A program made the position numbers and the translations under genes. A DNA stretch of 64,000 nucleotides from Haemonchus contortus (taxonomy: Eukaryota; Nematoda; Chromadorea; Rhabditida; Trichostrongylidae): the NCBI GenBank assembly GCA_000469685.2, contig LS997563.1:45062651-45126650 (forward strand), in the 5' to 3' direction. Each line of letters starts with the position of its first letter. The first letter of the stretch is position 1. Positions 13,435 to 25,085 of the stretch are shown in pieces. Below the pieces are notes generated by a model that made no database searches, had not been told where the DNA came from, and saw nothing but the letters and a program-made list of their open reading frames with translations.

Positions 13435-14418
13435 CCAGAAAACTCGTGCGCCCGTGGCGCTATGATAGATTAGCGCACAACCCTTGCGTGCTCTTCTAAC
13501 CTCCCTGGTGAAATGCGTGTGTTGTTCCGTTTATCAAGTTGTTCTTCTAAATTGATCGTCATTCTTAAAAGATTCGTAAAAATCGATAATCAATCAATAT
13601 GTCACCTCGTGCATATTAGCAATACTCGAACTTCACTTTTCAGCATCTTTTCGATACTGTTGCATTTCTATGTGTGGTCTTCCTTTCCTTTACAAAGCCA
13701 AATCCCTGAAATTTTTGCCATACACGTTTCTCTTTCAAGTCAGTGACGCAGAGTCGGTTTTTGGTGACCTGCGCTCTGACGATCAAAGCTAATTAATTGT
13801 TAATTTTCTTCTTTTGTGTATACAAAGGTGCTCGTTGTTCTTTCCGTTTTGTACAATTTGCATAATACAGCAATTCTGTTTCATTACGACACTTGTTATT
13901 AATTTGGTTCTCTCCAAAAGTTTATCAAGAAACTCTATGGGGATCTCAGATCTCAAGGTACGGTTCGATTAATCCGGAACAACGCGATGGGGTGACTTTC
14001 TGGTGAAAAAGAAGTTTGAGTGAAATTGGGCTGGATCCAGTTGTTCAGGAGGGATGAATTTCAATTGCAGCAAAGTGGAAGAAAGTCGTTCACAAGCGCT
14101 GACAAATTACGCGAAGTCTGAAGGACCTTTTCATCCTCACCCCAGGATCAGATGAGATCGGCCACTCATTATGAGGTGCCTTTCTGGGACTCCTTCGTTT
14201 GAGTACGCCATTCTGATGGTACTGGCTAATGCTAACGCTCTCTTATTTCTTCAATACCCCGATCTAACGGTAAGATTTGGTATTCGCCTAGGATGTTAAG
14301 TCAGTCGTAATAGTTCTGCTTCAGAGTTCACGAATCTGGTACTTTGTAAATTCAGTTGTTGTTGTGGTGGTTGCGGTAGTTCTCTAAATAATAAGCGTCT
14401 TTAGGCATAATCAATGAT

Positions 14419-17400
14419 TTATTGATGAACATTGGTACAGTTGACAGTTTCTGTAATCTCAACTGCAATTCCATAGATCTTCTTGGTAATTCTGTCCAGC
14501 TTGGAGCTGTCCGATGGTTCCTGTGAGGTGCTTGATTCAAATGAAGCATGGAGACTTACGATGGCCCATAAGCCGGCCATTGGAAAGATTATCTTGTAGC
14601 ACGAGAAGAGCTGCAAACAGAACTTCATTTTATGTAATCAAAGATGATGATCAATAGGACGAAATCCGTTTACGGGCATGGTATAAGCAACAATTCAGGA
14701 ACTATCAAGACCCACTATAAATTAAGTAACTTGTTAGGTAGAAAAATCGCCTTCGATGATGCTGATGGTACGCAAGCGGAATTAGGTTAGCAGTAATCAA
14801 TGAAGTATTAGTGCACAGGAATAATTCTTGCTTTACTGTGCTGCTTGGAATAGGAACTGTTGTGGTAGTCCCGATACATTTAGCGAGCAGGATTCCTTGG
14901 ATGGTTGTCTGGCAGCTGGGTGAGTTGCCCTCCGGAACCCCACTCGTTATTCTTTGGGATCCACTACGAAATTGTTTGATCTGTGCTAAACTCACCCAAT
15001 CCGATGTGAAGGTCTGTTCCAAACCAGTTATTAGAGACGTTAATTGTATGCGATAGTACTCGAGAAGTCCGATAGTATGACCCTTCCTTTCGGATGCTGT
15101 CAACCCTGTGGTGAATAACCGTACAAGGTCCTCAACAGGGTTGCCATAGTGTACCATCTAAAAAAGCATTACAGCTGTTCAAATATAACACTTTCTAGCA
15201 CCCAGAATGGATAAAACTACACTATTCACACTCTGTAAAACTCTTTGGCTGCATAATTAAAAGGTTAACAACCAGGAGCACTCCCCTTTGCTGAGGTTTC
15301 TGATGGCTTGTGAAGGCACTCTATAGGGTCAAACAGGCCGCAAAAACGGAAAATGAACTGTTAATAATGGTCCCGACTTCGCCGAATCAATCGAAATAGT
15401 CGAGAGGGTGGGAGAGGGTAACGATGCATCTTAAAATTGATCGGTTCATTTTTCAGTGCCAGTCCATTTTCTTCCACTGTTTCGAACCCGAACCCCACTT
15501 GAGAATTACCACTACGATATCCTTATAGCAGAGTCGAGACCCCTTGCATAATGACTTCCAACTTCCGGGAAATTGAAAGGTCAGAATCCTTACGAAATAA
15601 GTGCACATAGATCTAAGGAAGTATGGGTCAATAGATCATGAACTGATCGTTGATAAGTGATTGGTCTGAAATGTTTTATCGATCATTCACCTTTCTCACG
15701 CATCGTTCCCCTATACCGCTCTTGCTGTGCTGATTCCTTTGATTTTCGATAATTTTTTATTTTGTTATGCTGACATTTTTGACCCCCTACTTGGACCGAA
15801 CCTCTTCAACTAAATATCGACTAGCGACCTCAGAGAGGGGGAGGTTAAAGGCGAAGAGGAGCACTTCCTTACCATAAAGAGTTGCGGGACCTTTCAAAGC
15901 TGCAGATTCACCAAATCATATTTGCCCCTCATGCTTGATTGTGTTTATTTTACGAATATTGTTTATCAACTCACTTGATAATCGATAATGGCTTTAACCG
16001 TGCCATTCTGCCAGAGTATGTTACTGGAATACAAATCGCCATGTACCAAAAGATGTTGATGGGCTGAAAAAGGAATGCTCAGGTACTGTTTTCCAATTTT
16101 ATCGAGATTTAAAAAATTTGAATATCAAAAAACTATCAAATTATAGAATTACGGCACAAGAACTTCAACAATTATAGAAAATAACTCTAATTATAATATT
16201 TTTAGAATATCGAGAGAGTAGTGAAGAAGACAAAAACCATCCGGCGCCATGCTCAACCTTTTCGACGCTGCTGTCCTTCATGCTTTGACGTACGCCTCGG
16301 AGATTAATCAACGCGCTTTTCAAAGGACAATGTTCGGAATTTCCCTACACACGCAAGTGCAGAAGTGAATCCGAAGTTGCGAGCTCCGTCATCGAATGAA
16401 GATCAGGGATGCCGTTGCCTACGCCAAGAAATCGAAGATCAGGTGGGCCGGACACGTTATGCTATACAGTGATGACCGTTGCATCAGGGCGGTTACTGAC
16501 TGGATCCCTCGGGACATCAAACGAACTCCAGGGAGGCCGCCAACGAGATGGTCAGACTTCTTCACGAAAGTTCTGAACGAAAGGAATGTTGAACCTCGTG
16601 TCCCTGAAGTGAGGACGGTTCACTGGACCACTCGTAATAAGGTCGAATGGACACCTTACTGGCGCCCGCTCGAGGAAGTCCATGATCAATGGGACGACAG
16701 GTGATGCGGGTGAACTCCAATTCTTGTATCAAAAGATAATGAGATAGGAATCAGCGTAGAATCAAGGGTGTGTTGGTGAACTGAAGAAGGGGGAGATTAG
16801 GAATTCGGAATTCATATATGGTTTATGCATTTTGACCATGCATGCGATCGACAAAGGTTTCCTGCTGAAGCATTCTAATCCTACTCTTCATGGCCTTTAC
16901 TACATTTTCTAATCTGATACCGAAAAATGTCTTTACCTTCAAAGTTTGCCGGTTCTAGTAATTTTTTCAACGATAACGGTATTGAATCATCTACATAGTA
17001 AGACTAGACAATTTCCTCTGTTATTTCAAGCCATTTGGTTTTGAAGTTGCCTACATCATTATTCCAGAATGAGTCTCGCTCACTGTCCTTCTCGCTTTTT
17101 TGAAAGTAACTGAATTTTACCTATTTTTTTAGTACAAGTTCGCAAACTAGGGCCAACAGGATTGGCTAAGTGTTATAAGGCTGAGAGGATAATTCGTTGG
17201 ATATCCATTTTGCGATTATGGAGAATCACTTGAATCGAAAGCGTGGTCAACCTATTGATACGGTTCAAATGTCTCGGTGAAATCGTGGCTCTCAGTCAAG
17301 GGATGTGTGGTGTAGGAACATCGTATCTACAATCCATGAAACCTTCCACTTCTGGCTCCTTTCCAATAAACCCCCACCGCTAGGTCGGTTGACGATTTTT

Positions 17401-20400
17401 AAGTCGGAAAGTATGGTGACCGTACTTCAGAAAAAATCTGCCGGGTTGGAGAGAATGGTGTAGCCACTTTTCGCTGCGCTGTGTTTTGTGAATCTATACT
17501 GGAAGGCATCCGGATGGATATTCGCTCATGCCAACCAAGTCTATCATCCTTTCGGGGTTAGTAAATTAGTACCAGACTCGTTTGGGAGGATAAAAGCACA
17601 GACTTGTACATCGACTGGTCACTGCTGGTCCTTGTATAGACTGCAACTCATCCATTTAGAATCGTAGGGGTGGAACGCATTCGATCCGCCACTACGCTTC
17701 TGAATGAAAATCAAATGCGGAGCGCATGTCTCTGACGGGATCAATCAATTTCAAAACCTATGTGCCCTGAGGTATGTTTTGGGAAAAAGCAGTTCAAAAT
17801 TACCTACGACATTCGAAATGCAGTCTTGAGATCAAATGATGATCGAGGATCTTTGGCAGAAGTTGGACGAGTTTTTGAAAGGTCGACTTAAGTTCTGGCC
17901 TCCAAAGTGACATGCGGTTGAGACGTTGAGTAAGTGTCTGGAAAGTTGAGTTTTAGCTGTACAATCCTACAAATTCCCACGCAAGATGTGGGTCATGCCT
18001 TTCCCTTTTGAAATTTAACAGAGCCATTTTGGAGGATATCTTGTCGAGTAGTCCGATTATTCATTAGTGAAGGAACATTCTGAGTAAGGGAAGTATTCCA
18101 GGGAGGGGCTTGCTGTACATGGGCAATACTCTCTGTTCCTTTAAATGTTGGGGTCTTTATTCACTCGAATTCATGTGCTCATTTCATGTCTATGGTATCG
18201 TCCATGCCAGATGAAACTCCTGGCTATGGACGAGTTTAGAACCCCTTGTTCCCGAAATCTGTTACACCATCGTCTTCCCACAGCTTCTCACTGTTCGACT
18301 GCCGTTCTTATCTTGAATAGTAGTACTCGTGTCGATAATTATTATTAATGTGAACAAAACTTGATCGAATTCACTTATATGGATAGGATTACCTCCAAAC
18401 TAAGTGTAGTCGGTGAGAGCAGTTCGAAAACGTTGGTATTCAGTCGGGAGCGAACATCATCAGGTACATTCGCGCAGCCTTTTTGGATGTTTGCATATAG
18501 CGCGAGGATCTGCAAGCGTAAACTTAACATCCCTTTCAAAGCTGAAGGGTGAATAGTAATCTAAAAATTTGAAAGTTCAGTAAATGGTAAATGATAGCGA
18601 CATTGGAATACGGCGTATGTAGTTTGTCGACTTGTTCGACGTATCACAAACTACATACGCCGTATTCTTCCATTTTAAATCGTAGTGGCTCCTTGTATTA
18701 GTATATGGACTGGCCTGTAGAGCGGCGCCACATTTCGCACAATGACTTCTCCGCTTTACTTCTGAGTGGGTGCCTAGGTCGGTAATCGCATGGACTTTGT
18801 GCACATACAAACTGATCTGATCAGTTCTTCGTCAGGCCATTATGCTAGCGCATGGAGTCAGACATGGGCGTATTTAAAACCTGCTTGCTTAGCTAGTAAA
18901 GGTCACGTTCTGGAGCCCTTCTGTAGGTAAACGCGTAGGCTTGATTGGTCTTATATCTGTTTTCATGATACCTATCAAAGAACTGCTAATAGTGAGTCGC
19001 ACTATTCTGAGTTTACAATTCTCATATGATCGTTGACCTCTATTCACTCTTCGGATTAAAGATGAGATGAGCGATAGTGTCGTTATAGCACGGTTACCAT
19101 TGTCGGATGGCTGAACGCATTCCGAAATGAGGCTGACTGACTTCCAAGAGCTTACCCTTTTTCGCCTTTCTACAACTAGTTCTAGCAAACAAATAGTCCG
19201 ACAAGGGACTGGGCTCCTGGACCCATGTGAACTGACCGATTTCATTTCGTCACAGAGATATCCTCGTGAACAGGTCGGGTACGGGCGTTCTCCAAGTATT
19301 CCATACAGATGATTCCTTGGTAGTCATTTGCGCAAAAAGGACGACTGAGAAATATCTGTGGGACTCCAACGACACCTCCAGCATGTTGGTAGAATAATGT
19401 TTCGGTATTGTGGTACTGAAACACAAGTATATATAAAGTATTGAAATGAATAGGGAACTTGTACTCTAACAAGCGACTATCATTGTTCTGAATCAGAAAA
19501 AAAAATTAGTAATGGTGTGTATGTTAACGAAGTATGAACCAATAGAATTACTGGATTCGAGTCGAGCGTTCATAGTTTCAGAAAAACGTACTATGGCGGT
19601 GCGATGTGGGCGACAGCGTTTTTCTCAATAACAAACGTCACGGCAGGTTATTTTGGAAGTGAAACACTCATGTGAGTTCACTTTTTCAGCACTTGATCAT
19701 TTATAACTAGTCAATATAGGCAATTATTGGGAGAAGATCAATAAATTTGTATCAATATATACAATACAATACAATTATATCAATATGCCTATAAAGGGTA
19801 ATATTTACCCTACATTAGCAGACTTTATTGGACTGATAGCTGAACATTTTCAAATCAAAGCATGTTGAGGACGTTCTTGACATACTTCTATAAATGCCCA
19901 TCAATCCTAATGGTGAGAAGTAACATACCGTAATAAGCAAATCTCTGATGTGGGAGTAGTCGCCGTGTGTCCAACCTCTCCTCCGTCGATTTTCCACGTA
20001 GGTCAGGCATGTTGGAATCTGAAATGCAAGGCACAGCTCACGACAGAAATAGTTTCTGAGATTTCCCCATATGACAAATCCGAGACCCCCTCGTATACTT
20101 TGTTTGGCGCTATAAGGTCGGAAAATGGCCTAGTTGTGACATTATAAAGGATCAAAGATTGGACTGTGTGTATACTCGGACGACTTTCACCGGCATTGCA
20201 GTAGCTGCAGTATCTAAATAGGAACCCATGTAGGAGGTTCAAGCAACTTGTAATGACCGACAGCGCCAGGGAAAGGCAGTTCATGCAGTTCTGGCTTGAT
20301 GTAGTCTGCTTTTCGCGCAAATGGGACTACAAAAATCTCGTCCAAATACCCCTTTCATGTTATTTTCCTCATAGTAATCTCGTACAGCCTCCATTCTCAC

Positions 20401-20921
20401 CACGTTTGAGGAGGCTGATTTTTCGCCAAATCGACGAGTTTCCTCGCTTCCTCACCACTGAGGCACTATGTAGGAAGGGTCCGTCTGATGGTCGAAAATG
20501 GTAAAAAATCCTAACTAAACCAATCGATGATCTTGCAAAAAAGAGGAGGAATTACTCAGATCATTCACTTACCTTAACGATGAGTTTTCTTGGGAGACGC
20601 CCGTTACTTTCGCATTCCATCAGACAAACACGTGAGAATGAACCCTAAAAGGAGTTCTGTAAAATGCGAAAGAATAATATCTCCTTATATGTTACTCTAG
20701 ATAGAACAGATAAAACACGAACACTTGGCGAATCTAGCTTGGCAAATTCTTCCACATAATTCCTAACGTAGGTTATGCTTTTGAGCTGAACTAACCTCAG
20801 TCTCACCAATCCTTTGGAATTTCAGGTGGGATATCTGAACACCATAAGAGCGGGCGAACTCATTGACTATCCACTCTTCTGTGATGAATGTACCGAAGAG
20901 TCCTTCAGCCGGTTCGAACAT
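14419..20921 (-). CDS. CHK/DUF1679-type (choline/ecdysteroid kinase-like) protein
   Basis: This is a kinase-fold enzyme of the CHK/EcKL family, greatly expanded in nematodes; the substrate cannot be told. Exons on the minus strand: 20921-20796 (start ATG), 20644-20573, 20018-19929, 19415-19254, 18509-18393, 17937-17808, 16063-15975, 15157-14996, 14610-14419 (stop TAA), about 380 residues. Motifs in order: the N-terminal [21 protein letters not shown] then LPRKLIVK (the ATP-site lysine region); HNTETLFYQ and [10 protein letters not shown] (hinge region); the catalytic loop HGDLYSSN; the metal-binding IIDYQ; then [13 protein letters not shown]; and a C-terminal helix [11 protein letters not shown]. 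Every catalytic motif expected of the family is present. Two splice choices are open: the exon-5 acceptor (18509, or 18541 in a different phase) and the exon-8 donor (14996 or 14968). Introns carry a MITE, a SINE fragment and a LINE 3' end. Confidence 0.88.
16245..16704 (+). mobile_element. 5'-truncated non-LTR retrotransposon (RTE-like reverse transcriptase C-terminus)
   Basis: The last 102 codons (16396-16704) read [23 protein letters not shown] and [11 protein letters not shown], which is the classic C-terminal tail of RTE-type endonuclease/reverse-transcriptase ORFs common in worms. The frame continues upstream from about 16245 ([21 protein letters not shown]) but is broken by an in-frame stop and a frame change near 16365. 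No polymerase core is present. It lies in antisense orientation inside the CHK-type gene intron 15976-17807. It is dead. Confidence 0.85.
17525..17765 (+). repeat. SINE fragment lacking its tRNA-like head
   Basis: The words atcctttcggggttagtaaa, actcgtttgggaggataaaa and gacgggatcaatcaa match the body and tail of the SINEs at 23.9 and 24.8 kb. The promoter-like head is missing, so this is a 5'-truncated copy inside the CHK-type gene intron. Confidence 0.6.
18606..18667. repeat. Perfect 22-bp inverted repeat (hairpin)
   Basis: The left arm GAATACGGCGTATGTAGTTT (plus GT) and its exact reverse complement flank an 18-base loop. It lies in the intron between exons 4 and 5 of the minus-strand kinase gene. 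Confidence 0.85.
20028..20500 (+). repeat. Diverged AAAGGCACAGTTCACG-family MITE
   Basis: It starts aaggcacagctcacgacaga and follows the internal sequence of the copy at 36636 (ggtttctgagatt..., ctattaggtcggaaaa..., aggctcaaagattg...) with many changes. The right terminal repeat is not recognisable. It fills most of the kinase gene's intron 20019-20572, ten bases upstream (on the minus strand) of exon 3. Confidence 0.65.
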
Positions 20922-21489
20922 TCAGTGGAGTAAAAGTGAGTGTTTTCAGCTGTAACTCATAGAAGAAGCTTTGAGATAACACGAAACAGCGTCGATTGGA
21001 CAGTTGAAGCTTTGAGTATGTATTAACTTCAGTGTTAGTACTGCATGATATTATAAGATATTTAAAAAACGAAGGGATTGAAGGTGATGAGGTTTTTGAG
21101 AGGACTCAAAGCATCTATGAGGTTTCTGAGTAATCAGTATTGCAAAAAGTATGAAAAGAAATGAAAGTAGATAGTTGCGTTGGGAAAAGGATTTTAGGTG
21201 AGCTATTTATCAAGCAGTAAAGTGGGTAGGTCACTCAGCATTTCGTCAAATTGTTTTTGAGATGTGAAACTCCCAATATGAACAGCAGGGGCGATAAAAA
21301 TACATGAAATGGAAAATGCAGTGGGAGAGGAATGTATTATCAATGCCGTCACTGCCAGAACAATAATCAATATGGCCGATATAACAAGGTCAGCCGAAAG
21401 AAAGATGACGGGAAGACACGCTTGTCCCGATCCACCGTTACCAGGGTATCAGGCTTCGCTGTGGTATCTGGGAATTTCCATTGTTTCGC

Positions 21490-21725
21490 GTGCAGTTGAA
21501 TAGGAATTGTCGCTTCGCGGCGTGAGCGACGTCGCGCGCGAAGGGATGTAGCAAAATGAAGAGTAGGGAATACAGGAACAAAAGAAGTAACAATAGAATC
21601 ATGGCAAAAATAATAATGGCATATCGATCGAGCTGTATGAAGAACGTTAGAACTGCAATAGCGAGGCAACTAGTCCGCGACTGTCGCATGCGGCGAACCT
21701 ACTCCGCGAAACCGATTCAACTGTC
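21490..21725 (-). repeat. Dispersed repeat, minus copy (partner at 43030)
   Basis: The reverse complement matches 43030-43315 over more than 200 bases (for example cgcggactagttgcc, tagcgttcttcac/taacgttcttcat, cagctcgatcgat). Both copies hold a frame encoding a leucine-rich hydrophobic stretch followed by FNCT. There is no known family. Confidence 0.6.
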
Positions 21726-22477
21726 CTTTTTCCGGATAAAAGCACTGGTTTGTTCGTTGACTGGCATAGGCACTCCAACGCCCGTGATGAAAATGTAATC
21801 AAAAGCTGAAGTACATCCCAGAAAGAAGGATCAGTGCCAAACGTTGAAGGAGGGTCCGTTCAGAGTAACCTCCTTCAACTGATTCGCTGACTTTTTTCCT
21901 CCCTTTTTCTCTCTTTCCTATCCCTTGCCCATTTTCCCAATGTCTTGGTTTCCCTGAAACAAAGCTATGAAGTTTTCTCATTGCACCCCCATTGAATTCT
22001 GATTACATCCGATGATGGGCCTGAAGACGTTCATCAAAATAATGGCTGGGAAGAATATGTTCAGGGAAGGAGACGATATCTGTGTTTCTGCTCTGTAGCT
22101 AGGTTTTTCAGTACAGTAGACAATGTACACCACCACAATGAATGCAAGCGAGTGGACGAGTCTCTTCAGAAACCCTACTAGCTAGGGGGTACCTATGTAG
22201 TAAGCCATACAATTTTTGCTTTATTCCTCTGAAATTGGATGAGTCAAGTTTCCTGTGGAAAACCGGATTTTCCATCTAGCTGATCAAAACTTCTTTGAAG
22301 CCTCGTTCACACCGCGCTCGCTTACATGTTTGTTTACGGATAAACTGTCTGTCTCTATAGAGTTGTTACACTACACCAGTTTTTGTTTAGGTAAACAGGT
22401 GTCCAGAATGTGAAGCTCTTGAGTGGAATTAAGTGTATCAAGAACTAGTATCCATGAATCACACAAAGTCAAGCACA

Positions 22478-22526
22478 CTTTGACGTGTTGGTTTTACAGA
22501 TACTATGAAAAACCAACACGCCAAAG
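22478..22526. repeat. Short hairpin
   Basis: CTTTGACGTGTTGGTTTT is followed, after a short loop, by aaaaccaacacgccaaag, an 18-bp inverted repeat with one mismatch. It sits just left of a larger inverted-repeat element. Confidence 0.7.
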
Positions 22527-22654
22527 TTTGCTTTATTTAGTGTTATTCTTAGGTGCCCGTTTTTGTTTCACTCATTCCACTAGTTTGTTCCACTTACATC
22601 TCAGTTTTGTAGACCGACATTTGAAGACCTTGTCAGCTGATATGAGACGGAAAT

Positions 22655-23445
22655 ACCAAGGAACTATCAGGTTGATGCATATTTATTGGGGATATTTTCG
22701 CGGCTTTTTTCTCCCGATAGAATTCGAATATTGAAATCGGGTTTTCTCTAGAAATGATCTACTTGATTTCCTCTACAAAAGTGTACCTAGAAAACCATCC
22801 GCATATTCGCGCAATTATGCTCTACTTTTTCGAGAAATGTTGGAAGGTGCCAGAGTCATTCCGCGATCTCGGTAACTTTTCGGTGATGGAACAACCAGCC
22901 AAAGCCATCCAAGAAATGGGATCTGCTCCTAAATCTGCCATATTCATCAGCAGAAACTTCTATGGATTATCTCGTCAACCGTTCGCTGAAAAAATGGCTA
23001 GGGAATAGAACTTACGTCGATTTGGATGACTTCATGGGCGATGTCAAGGCGTTGATTGCCCCCAAGGATCAAAACTTCTTCGCCTTCGGAATCCGGCTAT
23101 CTAGCCAATGGGAAGCAGTGTTTGACGAGGATGGTGGATAAGTTCAGGAGTAATTATTTGAACATGTTTTTGTTCAGTATCTTTGTCGTTTCATTAAATA
23201 AAATTTGTTTAGAAAAAAAGTTACTGAGATCGTGGAATGGCTCTGCCACCTTCACACCTTTCTCGAAGCAGTAGAGCCTAATTTCGCAAATATGCGGATA
23301 GTTTTCTAGGTACACTTTTGTAGAGGAAATAAAGTAGATTATTTCTAGAAAAAATATATTTTCATTATTCAAATTCTATCGGGAGAAAAGAAGCCGAGAA
23401 AAAATCCGCATTAATTATGCATCAACCTAATATTTTAGGTTTGAT
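22655..23445. repeat. Long-arm foldback element
   Basis: The left part (to about 22890; ggttgatgcat, ctcccgatagaatt, cctctacaaaagtgtaccta, tcgagaaatg, attccgcgatctcggtaac) recurs inverted at about 23215-23440 (gttactgagatcgtggaat, taggtacacttttgtagagg, aattctatcgggag, atgcatcaacc). Arms of roughly 220 bp flank about 325 bp that encode no recognised protein. The arms differ at many sites, so the insertion is old. Confidence 0.75.
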
Positions 23446-23925
23446 GGTGGAAAATAGCGAGTAACACATGAAGGCGCATTATCAAACTTAGGTGATAGCT
23501 TTAAAATCGGAAATGCCTGTCGTGGCCGTAATCCTGACTTTCTTGAGTAGGATTAATGCTAATGGAACCGATTCCACTAAAATAGTGCCGAGTCCAATAT
23601 CAGAACAGCCTCCAACAGCCAACGAGAATGATTTTTCGGCGTGGTCAGTCCACTTCTGAAATGTTTTATATGTAAGGCTTCATTTGTGAAAATAGTGGCG
23701 GTCGTAAGGGAACGGGAGGAGGGTTATGAATTGCGAGTTGCAACGAACAGGCCAGCTTTTACTTTTGGGCCTGGACCAATTTTGTAATAAATCACTCTCT
23801 GGCGAAACTAGATTTCCTGTCCTCTCCGTGGCTTCCTGACGGGCCAAGATTCGATAATCATTCGATGTATGTAATATAATTAATAGAACTGTAATCAAAT
23901 ATTTTGTAATAATCATTTATGTAGG

Positions 23926-24235
23926 CGTAGGTGGTGTAGTGGTAAGTTGCGCTGTATCTCACACGCATGGTCACGGTTGCGAATCCCGGATCGATATCCA
24001 CCTGAGTCAAGCGGGCTTTCCATCCCTTCGGGGTCAATTAATCTTTTACCCGACTCGTTTGGAAGGATAAAAATCCCAACTTGTTCATTAGGTGGCCACC
24101 GCAAATCATTGTATGGGCCACACACGCACTCATTACGCCACCACGATTCTGAATGGAAGTCGAGTGCGGGGCGCATCCCTCAGACGGGATTGATTAACGC
24201 CAAAACTTTATCCTTTACTTTAATCATTTATGAAA
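23926..24235 (+). mobile_element. tRNA-derived SINE, copy 1
   Basis: The head has a box A-like GGTGTAGTGGTAAG, a box B-like GGTTGCGAATCCC and complementary ends AGGTGG / CCACCT, as in a tRNA gene. The body carries ccttcggggtcaattaatc and actcgtttggaaggataaaa, and the tail carries cctcagacgggattgattaa. The head suggests RNA polymerase III transcription from a tRNA-like promoter. Confidence 0.75.
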
Positions 24236-24805
24236 TGCCTTAATAATTCATTAGATGATTAATATTGACCTCTATCTTGATTACCGTTATGCCTGGTCAT
24301 GCTGTGACTCCTTTATAGGATGGTTCTCTCGTGCCTTTGACTTCTGCCATTGGCTGACCATTTTGGTGGTTCCTAGTTGTCCAGAAATGCTGCGAACGAT
24401 TCGAAAAATGTATATAGAGGAAAGCAAACAATTTGGTCAGTGTGCGCGAACAATGAGAGCTAGTTGACCGCGGGCGTAATGCAAGCATCGCCAATGACCA
24501 TGAGTGCTTGACGTAATCGTCAAGCGCATTCGGCTACCGGTCCAACACTACGACCCCTCAATGGCGGTCGGTTTCCTGTCATCTGTCACATTCGCTTCCG
24601 TTCGATCTCGCGATCTCGTCTGGTGGTTTTTTTTCTCTCTTTGGAATCATGACCCAGTATTTTCGAAATTTTTCTCTCGGACCTAGGACTGTAGTTTATG
24701 AGGTACCGCCGCTATTAAGCTTCTTGTGGGAACGTATTGCACCTCAAGCGGGCTTTCCATATACCCTCGAAAGTATAATGGCCCGGAATGTTTCAGAGAA
24801 ATTAA
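24236..24805. other. No supported gene
   Basis: Spacer between two SINE copies. Frames of up to 70 codons are open but have neither splice sites nor family motifs. Confidence 0.4.
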
Positions 24806-24807
24806 AA

Positions 24808-25085
24808 GGTAAAAGTGGTGTAGTGACAAGTGGCGCACGATCTCACACGCATGGTCGCGGGCTCGACCCTGGTCGATGTCAGCTCAGGCCATCCAAGCCT
24901 TGCACATTTCCTGGGGTCTTACTCGTCTTGTGGGATAGAAAACACTGACTTGTCTGTGGGCTGGCCCCCGTAATTCATTGTATCGACCACATACGCATTC
25001 ATTATGCAACTACGATTCTGAATGGAAGTCGAATGCGGGGCACATCCCTCAGACGGGATCAATTGACGCTCCAACAAATTAAGAC
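24808..25085 (+). mobile_element. tRNA-derived SINE, copy 2
   Basis: It repeats copy 1: gtggtgtagtgacaagtggcg, ctcacacgcatggtcgcggg, cattgtat..., tgaatggaagtcgaatgcgg and cctcagacgggatcaattga. The B box is altered (GGGCTCGACCCTGG), so it is diverged. Confidence 0.7.

Noticed and set aside
16396..16704. A host gene of 102 codons
   Set aside because: The sequence is the well-known tail of RTE-type retrotransposon polymerases and is truncated.
17025..17109. Minus-strand exon-like block with acceptor attcag and frame ...[15 protein letters not shown]
   Set aside because: The kinase gene joins 17808 directly to 16063 in phase with motif continuity, and this block has no usable donor in the needed phase.
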